NCBI GenBank assembly: GCA_038880555.1
Contig: JAVZRN010000002.1
Location: 1 to 64,000, forward strand
From: Candidatus Bathyarchaeia archaeon
GTDB taxonomy: Archaea; Thermoproteota; Bathyarchaeia; Bathyarchaeales; Bathycorpusculaceae
Direction: 5' to 3'
Length of the DNA stretch: 64,000 nt
Shown: piece after piece, positions 23,199 through 32,876 of the stretch
Position numbering within the stretch: the stretch's first letter is position 1
Layout of the letters: each line of letters begins with the position of its first letter
Position numbers and translations under genes: made by a program
Notes under the pieces: generated by a model
The model's input: only the letters and a program-made list of their open reading frames with translations
Database searches by the model: none
What the model was told of the DNA's origin: nothing

Positions 23199-24641
23199 TT
23201 AGTATGATTTTGCAAAGTAAACAACCTCTTTCGCTTCCTTGCCACAGTAAACGCAGTTGGAGAACGGCTTTTCCCTTTCGAATGGAATAAGCCTTATGGT
23301 TGCGCTTGTCTCCTCTTTTATTTTCTCCTCACATTCTTGGCTACCACACCAAGAAGCTTTTATGAATCCGCCCTTCTCCTTCAACACTTGTTTGAACTCA
23401 TCGTATGTTTTTACCGGAGTTATCATTTCTTCCAGGAATTTTTTGGCTCTGTTGAATAGATTGTTTTGAACTGCTTGGAGAAGTTGCTGTACCATGTCAA
23501 CTATCTTCTCTTCTTTTACAACGTGCCTTTCAAAGGTGTCTCTTCTTGCGATTGTCACTTGTCTTTGTTTCACGTCTCTTGGTCCTATCTCGATTCTCAG
23601 CGGTACACCTTTTAGCTCCCAGTCGTTAAACTTCCATCCTGGAGTGTACTCCTTTCTATCATCTAGGACCGTGGATATTCCCGCTTTCAGTAGTCTTTCA
23701 TAGATCTCCTTTGCCTTGGCAAGTATTGTGTTTGTATCAGCGTCTTTGTAGGGTATTGGGATTATAACTACTTGTATGGGGGCTATTTTTGGCGGTAGCA
23801 CAAGCCCTTTGTCGTCGCCGTGAACCATGACCAAGGCGCCTATAACCCTTGTTGATATGCCCCATGATGTTTGCCATACGTAATGCTCCTTTTCGTCTTC
23901 GCCTATGAATTTGATTTCAAAAACTTTTGAGAAGTTTTGTCCAAGATTATGCGATGTGCCCATTTGAAGCGCTCTGCCGTCGGGCATTATAGCCTCCAAT
24001 GTTGTAGTGTAAAGGGCTCCGGCGAATTTCTCGCTTTCAGTTTTTTTACCTACAAGTACCGGAATTGCCAAATAATTCTCCATCAAGTCCTTGTACTCAT
24101 TGAGGATTTCCATAACTTCCTTGTCTGCTTCTTCCTTTGTTGCGTGAGCTGTGTGTCCCTCTTGCCATAGGAACTCCCTTGTCCTGAGGAAAAGTTTGGT
24201 TGCCTTTGTCTCCCACCTTACAACGCTACACCACTGGTTTAGCTTAATCGGTAGGTCTCTCCAGCTTCTAATCCACTTGGCGTATGTTGCATAAATTATG
24301 GTTTCAGATGTTGGTCTTATGGCAAGTCTCTCTTCTAAAGGCGTGTCGCCGCCTATAGTGACCCATGCCACCTCTGGTACAAAACCCGCAAAGTGTTCTG
24401 CTTCCTTCTTTAGAAAGCTTTCTGGTATGAATAGTGGGAAATACACGTTTCTATGTCCAGTCCTTTTTATTTTCTCGTTGAAGATTTCTTGGATTTTCTC
24501 CCATATGGCATATGAGAGCTCTCTGAAAATCATGCACCCCTTTATTGGCGCATAATCTGCTAGACCAGATTTCAGCACGACTTGGGTGTACCATTCAGAA
24601 AAGTCCTCAGACTTTTTGACAGTTATTCCCAAATCTGACAT
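23199..24641 (-). CDS. proS: Prolyl-tRNA synthetase, archaeal/eukaryal type
   Basis: 480 residues. Class II core: FSEWYTQVVLKSGLADYAP, RPTSETIIYATYAKW (motif 2 side), KATKLFLRTREFLWQEGHTA, and WGISTRVIGALVMVHGDDKG (motif 3). The C-terminal zinc-binding extension (CGSQEC ... CVYCGKEAKEVVYFAKSY) ending in tyrosine marks the archaeal/eukaryal form and the lack of the bacterial editing insertion. Complete. Confidence 0.95.
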   Translation of the reverse strand: MSDLGITVKKSEDFSEWYTQVVLKSGLADYAPIKGCMIFRELSYAIWEKIQEIFNEKIKRTGHRNVYFPLFIPESFLKKEAEHFAGFVPEVAWVTIGGDTPLEERLAIRPTSETIIYATYAKWIRSWRDLPIKLNQWCSVVRWETKATKLFLRTREFLWQEGHTAHATKEEADKEVMEILNEYKDLMENYLAIPVLVGKKTESEKFAGALYTTTLEAIMPDGRALQMGTSHNLGQNFSKVFEIKFIGEDEKEHYVWQTSWGISTRVIGALVMVHGDDKGLVLPPKIAPIQVVIIPIPYKDADTNTILAKAKEIYERLLKAGISTVLDDRKEYTPGWKFNDWELKGVPLRIEIGPRDVKQRQVTIARRDTFERHVVKEEKIVDMVQQLLQAVQNNLFNRAKKFLEEMITPVKTYDEFKQVLKEKGGFIKASWCGSQECEEKIKEETSATIRLIPFEREKPFSNCVYCGKEAKEVVYFAKSY

Positions 24642-24875
24642 TTCATCATCTCCTCTGCCTTTGTTGTTTGTTGAATATAATTCTAGTGTGAGGTTTGGTT
24701 TTTATGCTGGGCGCCCTTTGAAGAAGTTTAGCAAGGTGGAACGTAATCGCCCATTTTCAACCACTCGCATCTAAAAATGCAATCAAATTATTTAAAGTTT
24801 CTTTCAACCAGCGGAAACTAATGATAAGTGTTTTAACTGTTACCAACAAATTAAGACTGTAAGCATGCTTTAAGG

Positions 24876-26123
24876 ATGGTCGAATTGAAAGTTCTCCTTA
24901 TAATCGGAGATGGAATGGCTGACAGACCATTAAAAGAACTAGGCTGGAAAACTCCGCTGGAGGCTGCGCGAAAGCCCTCAATGAACCACATGGCTAGTGT
25001 TGGAATCTGCGGAATAATGGACATAATAGCGCCTGGAATTCCGCCAGGAAGCGACACTGCCACACTTGCGCTTCTAGGTTATAGCGCTTTTGAAGTTTAT
25101 TCGGGCAGGGGCGCTTTCGAAGCTTTGGGGTCTGGAATAGACGTTATGGAAGGGGATGTTTGTTTTAGGTGCAATTTTGCAACAGTGGATGAGAACTTTG
25201 TGGTTATGGATAGGAGGGCTGGCAGAATATCCAACTCCGATGCTTCTAAACTTGCAGAAAGCCTCAAAAAAGTCAAGCTTTCGGATTCTTCTGTTAAATT
25301 TCTGTTCGCCAACACTGTTCAACATCGTGCGGTTCTCGTTCTGCGCGGTTCAAAACTTTCACGAGCAGTTAGTGACTCCGACCCTGGCGTTGCTGGAGAA
25401 AAAGTTTTGGAAGTTAAACCATTAGACGATAATCTTGAGGCAAGGCATACAGCCAAAATCCTCAATGAGCTTATGGGGAGATTTCATGAAACCCTAAAAG
25501 AGCACCCAGTAAATAGGGATAGGGTTGCACGTGGACTGCCACCGGCAAATGCAATTTTAGTCAGGGGGGCTGGCACTCTGCCAAAAATTAGGCGGCTTAG
25601 CGAGATTTATGGTGTTAAGGCTGTATGTGTTGCTGCAACCTCGCTGATTCGCGGTGTGTGTAGGGCTGCTGGTATGCAACTACTGACAGTTGAGGGTGCC
25701 ACAGGAACACCGCAGACAGACTACATTGCCAAGGCGAAAGCCGCTGTTCAAGCGTTAGAAGAGAATGATTTGGTGCTGTTGCATGTGAAGGCTCCAGATG
25801 TTGCCAGCCACGACGGAAATGTTAAGCAGAAGGTTGAGGTTATCGAGAAAATTGACAGAATGCTTTCTTACGTACTAAACAAGGTTGATTTGGGCGAAAC
25901 TTATGTGGCTTTGACGGCTGACCACACGACATCATGTATGACAGGCAGTCATGAAGGCGACCCGGTTCCAGTGGCCATAATGGGTCCGTATGTGCGCAGC
26001 GATGACGTTGAAGAATTTAGCGAGAGGACATGTGCAAAAGGCGGTTTGGGAAGACTTAAAGGGAAAGACTTGATGCCAATCTTGATGAATTTTATTGGTA
26101 AGGTTAAAAAGTTTGGTGCCTAG
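24876..26123 (+). CDS. apgM: 2,3-bisphosphoglycerate-independent phosphoglycerate mutase, archaeal
   Basis: 415 residues of alkaline-phosphatase fold. LLIIGDGMADRPLKELG carries the first metal Asp; PPGSDTATLALLGY has the serine that becomes phosphorylated; VKAPDVASHDGN and LTADHTTSCMTGSHEGDPVP supply the other metal ligands. It interconverts 3- and 2-phosphoglycerate in glycolysis and gluconeogenesis, and so works with the PGK and GAPDH encoded at 38.8-41.1 kb. ATG at 24876. Confidence 0.93.
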   Translation: MVELKVLLIIGDGMADRPLKELGWKTPLEAARKPSMNHMASVGICGIMDIIAPGIPPGSDTATLALLGYSAFEVYSGRGAFEALGSGIDVMEGDVCFRCNFATVDENFVVMDRRAGRISNSDASKLAESLKKVKLSDSSVKFLFANTVQHRAVLVLRGSKLSRAVSDSDPGVAGEKVLEVKPLDDNLEARHTAKILNELMGRFHETLKEHPVNRDRVARGLPPANAILVRGAGTLPKIRRLSEIYGVKAVCVAATSLIRGVCRAAGMQLLTVEGATGTPQTDYIAKAKAAVQALEENDLVLLHVKAPDVASHDGNVKQKVEVIEKIDRMLSYVLNKVDLGETYVALTADHTTSCMTGSHEGDPVPVAIMGPYVRSDDVEEFSERTCAKGGLGRLKGKDLMPILMNFIGKVKKFGA

Positions 26124-26124
26124 T

Positions 26125-27261
26125 TCACCGCACTGGCATGAGACGCCATTCTCGATAATCCGTAATTACCTTGATGTACCCTCTAAGCATATTGTCTGTT
26201 TCCGTGTCTCCGGTGTCAACCCTCAAAACTCCGCCTTCTATATCGCGAAGCTTACTTTTTGTTGCCGCAACAATTATCTTACTTTTTCCAACACGCTTTA
26301 TGATTTCTGGGCTTATCTGCTGGTTTCCTCTACCTAGAAGGATGCCCTGTCGCCCTATTGGCGACAAGATTATCCATGTGTTCTGCCAGTCTTCAATGCT
26401 TTCTAAAATCTTCTTCTCGTCCACGTCCAATACGATTTTACCATTTTTGTATATGTCAACACCCAAGACTGTTTTGGGAACGTCGAGCAGCTCGGCTATG
26501 CATTTCACAGTTGTTCCTGGTCCAAGGATGTAGGTGGCGTTGGGCTGCATCTCCTCAACTATTGATTTGGCTATTGCCATCTGGTTCTCTTTTTCATCAA
26601 CCGTTTCCGGGCTGACCTGTTTGCTTCCCTGAATCCTCATAGGTAGGAAGGGTCCCTTCAAAAAGCCGTAAAGCCTAACCGCGAAAGTGTCGCTTCTTAT
26701 GGCGGTTTCATCGGCATCCATCACCTCAAACTCTGTTGTTTCCGCTTCACCTCTTGCATAGGCTAAAACAACCTCAACAGCGTCTGACGGGTTGACGGCA
26801 AAAACACCGCTATACATTTTCACGCCTGAAGGAATCCCCAAAACTGGCAGTTCAACACGCTTTTTTTCCACAGCGTCTAGGATGTCCTTCGCTGTGCCAT
26901 CTCCACCAACAAAAACTATTAGGTCTACTTTTGCGTCGGCCAAAAGCTCCACAGCCCTTTTTGTGTCTTCCGCCGTTGTCTTCGCTCCAATTTTCATGGG
27001 CAAGAGTTCAACGCCGACGCTTGCTTCTTTCGCTTCATCTTCGCCCATAACACCTGGACACGTTATTACCTTAATGAAGTTTCCATTTGTGCTTTCCTTA
27101 AGTTCTTGAAGGAACTCAACAGCCCTTTTTGGAGATACTGGTTTAGCCCCCCTTGCAATAGCCTCTTCTAAAACGCCGTCGGTTCCCTTAAGCCCAACCC
27201 TCCCACCCATGCCAGCAATCGGATTAACAATAAAGCCCATCTTCATAATTATCGGATACAA
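26125..27261 (-). CDS. ATP-NAD/polyphosphate kinase-like protein (COG3199)
   Basis: 378 residues. The N-terminal VNPIAGMGGRVGLKGTDG and the VGGDGTAKDIL motif are those of the NAD-kinase/diacylglycerol-kinase superfamily in the AcoX-related COG3199 group; GIPSGVKMYSGVFAVNP replaces the usual GTGND. These proteins are predicted kinases with unproven substrate. The first start is TTG at 27261, but ATGs at 27246 and 27240 are better placed before MGFIVNPIAG. Stops two bases from the apgM stop (convergent). Confidence 0.8.
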   Translation of the reverse strand: MYPIIMKMGFIVNPIAGMGGRVGLKGTDGVLEEAIARGAKPVSPKRAVEFLQELKESTNGNFIKVITCPGVMGEDEAKEASVGVELLPMKIGAKTTAEDTKRAVELLADAKVDLIVFVGGDGTAKDILDAVEKKRVELPVLGIPSGVKMYSGVFAVNPSDAVEVVLAYARGEAETTEFEVMDADETAIRSDTFAVRLYGFLKGPFLPMRIQGSKQVSPETVDEKENQMAIAKSIVEEMQPNATYILGPGTTVKCIAELLDVPKTVLGVDIYKNGKIVLDVDEKKILESIEDWQNTWIILSPIGRQGILLGRGNQQISPEIIKRVGKSKIIVAATKSKLRDIEGGVLRVDTGDTETDNMLRGYIKVITDYREWRLMPVR

Positions 27262-27308
27262 AGTTTCACCGGCAACCTATAAACCATTTTCCGCAAATAA
27301 CTTAAGCA

Positions 27309-27328
27309 TTAAACACTATGATGTTTAA
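27309..27328. promoter_or_regulatory. Inverted repeat upstream of endoQ
   Basis: TTAAACA and TGTTTAA flank CTATGA, ten bases before the ATG region of the endonuclease gene and in the short space shared with the divergent kinase-like gene. AT-rich AAATAACTTAAG lies just upstream. It could be an operator; evidence is symmetry and place only. Confidence 0.4.
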
Positions 27329-27337
27329 ACGAGAAGA

Positions 27338-28627
27338 ATGAGGGTTATAGCCGACCTCCACATTCACGGGCGATATAGCCGCGCCACAAGTCAAAAAATG
27401 AGCATCGAGGAAATCGCCCGTTTTGCAAAAATTAAGGGCTTAAACCTCGTTGGCACTGGAGATTTCACCCATCCTAGATGGCTTAAGGAACTACAAGAAG
27501 CATTGGTGGAGGAAGCTGGAACTGGTCTGTATAGAGTTGCCAAGAATCTAGAGCTCCCTGTTTATTTTATGCTGACAACCGAGGTCAGCACAATATTCGC
27601 CTTTGAAAATGATGTAAAGAAGATTCATCATGTTATACTAACGCCAAGCATGGAAACAGCTGTCCAAATAAATGAGCATCTTGCAAAGTATGGCGATTTA
27701 TCGGTTGATGGGAGGCCAACCCTCGACATGTCTGCCCCACAACTCGTAGAAGAGGTTATGGAAGTTTCAAAAGATAACATGGTTTTCCCAGCTCATGCTT
27801 GGACGCCGTGGTTCAGCATATTTGGGGCTTTCAGTGGCTTCGACAGTGTTGAAGAGTGCTACCAAGACATGACAAAGTATATTCACGCTATAGAAACTGG
27901 CTTGTCTTCAGACCCGCCTATGAACTGGCGTCTAAGCAAACTCGACAGGTTCACTTTAGTTTCCAACAGCGACAGCCATAGCTTCTGGCCATGGCGTATG
28001 GGAAGGGAAGCCAACGTTTTCGAGTTAGAAAGCCCAAACTATTGGGAAATAGTCGAAGCCATCAAAAACAAGGACAAGGTAAGGTTTAAATTCACAGTGG
28101 AGACAGATCCGGCTTACGGAAAGTATCATTGGACTGGACATAGAAACTGCAACGTTTCACTTTCGCCGAGGGAGGCCATTAAGCTTGGCAACATTTGTCC
28201 AGTTTGCCGGAAAAAACTGACTAAAGGCGTCGAGCAAAGGGTCGAAGAACTTGCAGACCGTCCAGCCGGATTTAAGCCAGAAAAAGCTATAGGATTTCTG
28301 CATCTGCTTCCCCTTTCTGAAATCATTGCAACGGTTCTAAAAGTTGATTCGCCATCAACACAGCAGGTTTGGAGCATCTACAACAAGCTGGTTGAAAAGT
28401 TCGGGAATGAATACTCCGTACTCATTGACACATCGATGGAGGCTTTAGAATCTGTTGTGGATGCAAAGATTGCTGAAGCCATAATAAGGGTTAGGGAAGA
28501 CCGAATCAAGGTTGTGCCAGGATACGATGGAGTTTATGGTCGCCCAATAATTTTTGAGGATGAGGCTTCAGCTGCGAAAGATGTTTCGGAAAAAGTTCAA
28601 CAGTTGAATCTTACTGACTTCATGTGA
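27338..28627 (+). CDS. Endonuclease Q, PHP-domain DNA repair nuclease
   Basis: 429 residues, close to the length of Pyrococcus EndoQ. The PHP domain starts VIADLHIHGRYSRATS with the H-x-H metal pair, then GTGDFTHPRW, PAHAWTPWFSIFG and SNSDSHS. A second zinc site lies in GHRNCNVSLS ... NICPVCRKKL (Cys near 271, 287, 290). EndoQ nicks DNA 5' to uracil, hypoxanthine, xanthine or abasic sites. The C-terminus (PGYDGVYGRPIIF) is also family-like. ATG at 27338. Confidence 0.88.
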   Translation: MRVIADLHIHGRYSRATSQKMSIEEIARFAKIKGLNLVGTGDFTHPRWLKELQEALVEEAGTGLYRVAKNLELPVYFMLTTEVSTIFAFENDVKKIHHVILTPSMETAVQINEHLAKYGDLSVDGRPTLDMSAPQLVEEVMEVSKDNMVFPAHAWTPWFSIFGAFSGFDSVEECYQDMTKYIHAIETGLSSDPPMNWRLSKLDRFTLVSNSDSHSFWPWRMGREANVFELESPNYWEIVEAIKNKDKVRFKFTVETDPAYGKYHWTGHRNCNVSLSPREAIKLGNICPVCRKKLTKGVEQRVEELADRPAGFKPEKAIGFLHLLPLSEIIATVLKVDSPSTQQVWSIYNKLVEKFGNEYSVLIDTSMEALESVVDAKIAEAIIRVREDRIKVVPGYDGVYGRPIIFEDEASAAKDVSEKVQQLNLTDFM

Positions 28628-28720
28628 TCACCTTTCTGACGTTTTTGTTGCGTATATGTGTTGGACATGTACACGACAAAACTTATTAAGTCGCAATACA
28701 CACGATACTTTTGACCTCCA

Positions 28721-29059
28721 ATGATGAGCACTGTAAACCAGCAAACCCGTAGGGAAAGTGAGAAAATTTCGAGGATAATTGATCGTGTTATGAGGCAGGT
28801 TTTTGGGGATGAGGCTACACGCCTAATTTATCGGTATTTGGAGAGTAATTATTCTGTTAGGCGGGATGAGATTGCTGATAAGATTGATTTGTTTGCGAAG
28901 GGGCTTGAGGATTTTTTGAGGTCTGGAGCCTATGTTATTGAGCGGAAGATTTTGGAGGACATATATTCAAGCTATGGGCTGCTTCGAAGAATCGAATTGG
29001 AGAGGCTGCGGGAAAGCGACTTTGCAAGTCAAGTGAAGCTTCTCATGCGTAAAGCATAA
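28721..29059 (+). CDS. Small helical protein, NitrOD5/DUF3227-like
   Basis: 112 residues, almost all helical: SRIIDRVMRQVFGDEATRL, YSVRRDEIADKIDLFAKGLE and LRSGAYVIERKILEDIYSSY. The pattern of an ATP-independent output domain (paired helices, FxxGLEDFL, GA-x-VIE) is like the archaeal NitrOD5 family that occurs as stand-alone or C-terminal output domain in regulatory proteins. Assignment is tentative. An AT-rich promoter TTATTAAG lies some 40 bases before the ATG. Confidence 0.5.
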   Translation: MMSTVNQQTRRESEKISRIIDRVMRQVFGDEATRLIYRYLESNYSVRRDEIADKIDLFAKGLEDFLRSGAYVIERKILEDIYSSYGLLRRIELERLRESDFASQVKLLMRKA

Positions 29060-29117
29060 AGTTTATCGTTATTGTTTAATGGGTAATTCTTATTAATGTC
29101 GTTTTCTTGATTACATT

Positions 29118-29147
29118 CCCCCTAAAGGCTTTACTTTAGGAAGGGGG
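29118..29147 (+). promoter_or_regulatory. Hairpin masking the tldD ribosome-binding site
   Basis: CCCCCTAAAG (29118-29127) can pair with CTTTAGG-AA-GGGGG (29134-29147), with a six-base loop GCTTTA. The GGGGG is the Shine-Dalgarno of the TTG at 29151, so the folded RNA would hide it. Confidence 0.5.
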
Positions 29148-29150
29148 ATA

Positions 29151-30536
29151 TTGAGGGACACTTTAACTAAAGTTGTTAACACCGCCGTCGATAGGTTCGG
29201 GGCCGAGTATGTTGAGGTGCGTGTACAGAAACTTTTCAAGACGATGCTTGCCATTAAAGAGGAGAGGGTTGAAGCAATCAAGGAAGGCATTGAAAATGGT
29301 GCCGCTATAAGAGTACTTGTCAATGGCGCATGGGGTTTTGCATCCACATGTCTGCTTGACGCTGAAACTTTGGTGGATGTTGTCGCTGAAGCTTGTAGGA
29401 TGGCTAAAGCTGCAAGCCAGAAGCTTAAAAATCCGATAAAGCTTGTGGAAAGCAGAGTTTTTGAGGATCGCGTTTCAGTGAAGCCTAAAAAGGATCCTTC
29501 AAAAATTTCTATAGAAGACAAGATAAGGACAGCTTTAACCATTTCTGAGACGGTCTTGGGATATGATAAGCGTGTTAAAAGTTGTACGGTGGACTATTCG
29601 GATTCGGTTGGGATGAGCTTTTTCATGAACAATGAAGGTGCATATATTGAGCAGGACAAACTCTATGTTTGGTCAAGAGTCCTAGTTACCGCAAAAGAGG
29701 GGGAAGTTTTCACATTTAGCCGTGAAGAAATTGGTTCAACAAGTGGCTATGAAGTTTTTGATGTAGAAGCTCCGGAGGTTGTTGGGGATAGAGCTGCAAA
29801 AAGGGCTATAGAACAGTTGAAGGCTAAAACTCCAAAGGGTGGAACTTTTCCGGTAGTTTTGGGCCCGAATATTGTCGGTGTTTTTGTTCACGAGGCTTTT
29901 GGTCATTTAGCTGAGGCGGATTTAACCTTGTCGGGTTCTGTTCTCATGGGTAAAATTGGTAAAAAAGTGGCTTCCGAGGTTGTCACCATATATGATGATG
30001 GAACCATTGAAGGAGCTTTCGGTTCTTTCAAATATGATGATGAGGGTGTTCCAGCCCAAAAAACACTTTTGGTCAAGGATGGCGTTGTTGTTGGTCTCAT
30101 GCATAACCGCGAAACAGCACAGAAATTCAATGCTAAGCCCACGGGCAATGCAAGAGCCGAGGATTTCCGTGTAGAACCAATAATACGAATGCGTAACACT
30201 TTTCTGGCGCCAAAAGACCATTCGTTTGAAGAACTTATTGAAGGCATAAAATTTGGGTACTATTTCAAAAGCTTCAGAGGAGGGCAAGCAAACTTAGACG
30301 GCACTTTCCAGGTTGGAATTCAAGAAGGCTATGAAATAGTTAAAGGCGAAGTTGGCGAACCAGTGCGGAACGCCTCAATAAGCGGCAACACGCTTAAAAC
30401 ATTGTATAAAGTGGATGCTGTTGGGAAGGACTTTGAACTTTGGCCTGGAAGATGCGGCAAGGGTCAAACAGCTTTTGTTTGTGATGGTGGTCCGCATATA
30501 AGAGTTAAAGAGGTGCTTGTGGGTGGCGGTGCTTAA
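29151..30536 (+). CDS. tldD: TldD-type metalloprotease subunit
   Basis: 461 residues. The zinc motif HEAFGH (H-E-x3-H, about residues 247-252) lies in [18 protein letters not shown] and marks the catalytic subunit. The C-terminus ([20 protein letters not shown]) is typical. TldD pairs with TldE (PmbA) to form a protease that degrades unfolded or small peptides; in bacteria it matures microcin B17. TTG at 29151 follows GGGGG, which sits in a hairpin. The next gene overlaps its end. Confidence 0.93.
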   Translation: MRDTLTKVVNTAVDRFGAEYVEVRVQKLFKTMLAIKEERVEAIKEGIENGAAIRVLVNGAWGFASTCLLDAETLVDVVAEACRMAKAASQKLKNPIKLVESRVFEDRVSVKPKKDPSKISIEDKIRTALTISETVLGYDKRVKSCTVDYSDSVGMSFFMNNEGAYIEQDKLYVWSRVLVTAKEGEVFTFSREEIGSTSGYEVFDVEAPEVVGDRAAKRAIEQLKAKTPKGGTFPVVLGPNIVGVFVHEAFGHLAEADLTLSGSVLMGKIGKKVASEVVTIYDDGTIEGAFGSFKYDDEGVPAQKTLLVKDGVVVGLMHNRETAQKFNAKPTGNARAEDFRVEPIIRMRNTFLAPKDHSFEELIEGIKFGYYFKSFRGGQANLDGTFQVGIQEGYEIVKGEVGEPVRNASISGNTLKTLYKVDAVGKDFELWPGRCGKGQTAFVCDGGPHIRVKEVLVGGGA

Positions 30537-31887
30537 AGAAGAAGAAACCATTAGTCTGGCTGAAGCCGCTGTGAAATTTGCGCTTGAACATGGAGCCGAT
30601 GAAGCTGAAGCCTTTGCATATCAAGGTTTCACAACAGCGGTCGCTATTGAGAGGGGACAAATCGCAAAAAGTTCAAGAATAATTGACCAGGGGCTTGGAG
30701 TTAGAACGGTTGTCAACAAGGCTGTTGGCTTTTCTTACACAAACATTGCTGGAAGCAAAGCAGCACTGGAGAAGACAGTTCTAAAATCTTTGAACTCTGC
30801 AAAGGCTAGTAAGCCAGATAAAGATTGGCAAGGATTTCCCTACAAAAAACCTTATGCCAATGTGAGAAGCACATTTGACGGTGCCATTTGCGAATTATCT
30901 CCAGAGGATTTAGTTAAGCTTTCTTCTTTGATGTTAAGTGCCGCTGAAAAAACCGATGAGCGTGTCTTTCCAATAGAGGGCGGAACTGGAGCCTCTTACC
31001 TTTCTAGGGCTATTGTAAACTCAAACGGTGTGATGGGCTTCGATTGCGGGACAATTATCGAATGTAGTCTGGCAACAGTAGCCCTAGAAAGCGGCGAAGT
31101 AACACCCGTCTGTTTCGAGTTCAACGCTGAGAGAATCTATAAAATAGACCCTGAATGGGTGGGCAGAGAGGCTGCTCGACTTGCTGGTTTGGCGCTGAGG
31201 GCTAAACGAGTGGAGACGAGAAACATGGAAGTTATTTTCGCTCATTTTGCCTTGCAACAGCTTCTTTATTACACTTTGATGAATGCTGTTAAGGCGGATT
31301 ATGTGCAGCGAAACCAGTCAGCTCTCAAAGGCAAGATTGGTCAAAAAGTCGCCTCGGAAGTTGTGACTATTTATGATGATGGTTTGCTTGAGGGTGGGCT
31401 TCGAACATGGAAGTTTGACGGCGAAGGGGTCCCACAGCAGAAAACCCTCATAATAGAGCGAGGTGTGCTGCGTAACTTCATTTATGATAATTACACTGCA
31501 AAAAAGGAGGGGATGGAGAGCACTGGAAACGCTTTTAGAGCTGGCTATTTATCGACGCCAAACATTGAAACAACAAATTTCCGCTTTGAAGCTGGAGGAA
31601 AAACTCCAGAAGAGCTTATAGGCGAGGTTAATGAGGGTCTTCTCGTCTATTCGTTGCAAGGGGCGCATAGTAGCAACCCATCGAGCGGGGAATTCTCCGT
31701 TGTGGCAACTCCAGCTTGGAAAATTGAGAAGGGCAGAATTGTTCATCCAGTTAAGGGTGCCATGCTTGCAGGCAACGTTTTCAATGTTATGGAGAACATT
31801 TCAGATTTGGCAAACAATGAGAGGAAGGTCGGTTCGCTTGTTGCGCCTTGGGTTCTTGTGGAAAATGTTAAAGTTATCGGAAAGTAA
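30517..31887 (+). CDS. tldE: TldE/PmbA-type protease subunit
   Basis: 456 residues, homologous to TldD but without the HExxxH motif, as expected for TldE. It starts within the tldD end; TTG at 30517 and GTG at 30529 are both possible and the latter has GGGTGG upstream. Segments such as [10 protein letters not shown] and [10 protein letters not shown] match TldD closely. The two products are expected to assemble together. Confidence 0.92.
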   Translation: MWVAVLKEEETISLAEAAVKFALEHGADEAEAFAYQGFTTAVAIERGQIAKSSRIIDQGLGVRTVVNKAVGFSYTNIAGSKAALEKTVLKSLNSAKASKPDKDWQGFPYKKPYANVRSTFDGAICELSPEDLVKLSSLMLSAAEKTDERVFPIEGGTGASYLSRAIVNSNGVMGFDCGTIIECSLATVALESGEVTPVCFEFNAERIYKIDPEWVGREAARLAGLALRAKRVETRNMEVIFAHFALQQLLYYTLMNAVKADYVQRNQSALKGKIGQKVASEVVTIYDDGLLEGGLRTWKFDGEGVPQQKTLIIERGVLRNFIYDNYTAKKEGMESTGNAFRAGYLSTPNIETTNFRFEAGGKTPEELIGEVNEGLLVYSLQGAHSSNPSSGEFSVVATPAWKIEKGRIVHPVKGAMLAGNVFNVMENISDLANNERKVGSLVAPWVLVENVKVIGK

Positions 31888-31910
31888 ATAACCTAAGCCT
31901 TACTATTTCA

Positions 31911-32870
31911 TTGAAAATTGGGGCTGAAACGTTGAAGGCGAACATCCGTCAGCGTCTGCTCAAATTTAACACATTTCGTAGAATAGTTCAGCTCTTATCC
32001 TTCATATTCTTCAGTGCAATAGTCTTTAATTTAGGCTCCCTTTCGATACTACTTCCAGTACTATGGACTTGGGGTTATTCATCAAACACTGTTGGAGACG
32101 CTTTTACAGCACTACAGCTAATGTTCAGCGGATGGGGGCAGCTACCAGTTGTTTTTCCGTGGCTTGCAGTGGCATCTTTCCTTATAGCTGGTGTTTTGGT
32201 TGGCAAATCCTTATGCGGTTGGGTTTGTCCTTTTGGCTTTGTCCAAGACCTAATAGGCTTCATTAAAGTAAAGAAAACAGAAGTTTCACCCAAAACTCAT
32301 AGGAATATGACTTTAGCAAAGTACTTTGTTTTGGGCATAGTGCTTTTCATTAGTCTAACATTTTCGGCAACTAAACTTGCGGGGGCTCAAAGAGACTATG
32401 AAAGGGCGTTGGGCATATTTGCTTACGCCCCCTTCACCGCTGTAAGTCCAGCTGAAACCTTGTTTTCAACGCTGCCTAGAGGCATTCAAAGCTTTTCAGC
32501 CGAGGTTATGGCGAAACCGGTTTTAGATGTTTTATCCGGGATTTTAGATCTGCCTCCCCTCTTCTGGGTTCAATTATTCATTCTTGTGGGTGTTCTTGTT
32601 TTGGCAGCTTATGTTCCGAGGGGATGGTGTAGGTATCTATGCCCCCATGGCGCGATAATGGCTTTTCTTAACAAGTTTAGTTTTCTTGGTTTGCGGAGGG
32701 ATCCGGTGAGGTGTGTTAAGGGTGAATGCCGAGAATGTGTTAAGGCTTGTCCTATGATGGTTCCAATTTTGGAGCTTCCATGGGAGAAGTTCAGCGACCC
32801 GGAATGTATTTATTGCTTGAAATGTTCTGATGCTTGCCCGCATAAGGCAATTAGGCTAAAGTATCCATAG
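31911..32870 (+). CDS. Membrane polyferredoxin, NapH-like
   Basis: 319 residues with about four to five membrane helices (for instance LSFIFFSAIVFNLGSLSILL and FILVGVLVLAAYV). Two cysteine pairs sit at helix ends, CGWVCPFG and CRYLCPHG, as in NapH/YccM-type proteins. The C-terminus holds two 4Fe-4S sets, CVKGECRECVKACP and CIYCLKCSDACP. It probably passes electrons across or along the membrane; partner unknown. TTG start; 23 bases after tldE. Confidence 0.85.
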   Translation: MKIGAETLKANIRQRLLKFNTFRRIVQLLSFIFFSAIVFNLGSLSILLPVLWTWGYSSNTVGDAFTALQLMFSGWGQLPVVFPWLAVASFLIAGVLVGKSLCGWVCPFGFVQDLIGFIKVKKTEVSPKTHRNMTLAKYFVLGIVLFISLTFSATKLAGAQRDYERALGIFAYAPFTAVSPAETLFSTLPRGIQSFSAEVMAKPVLDVLSGILDLPPLFWVQLFILVGVLVLAAYVPRGWCRYLCPHGAIMAFLNKFSFLGLRRDPVRCVKGECRECVKACPMMVPILELPWEKFSDPECIYCLKCSDACPHKAIRLKYP

Positions 32871-32876
32871 TTGTAG

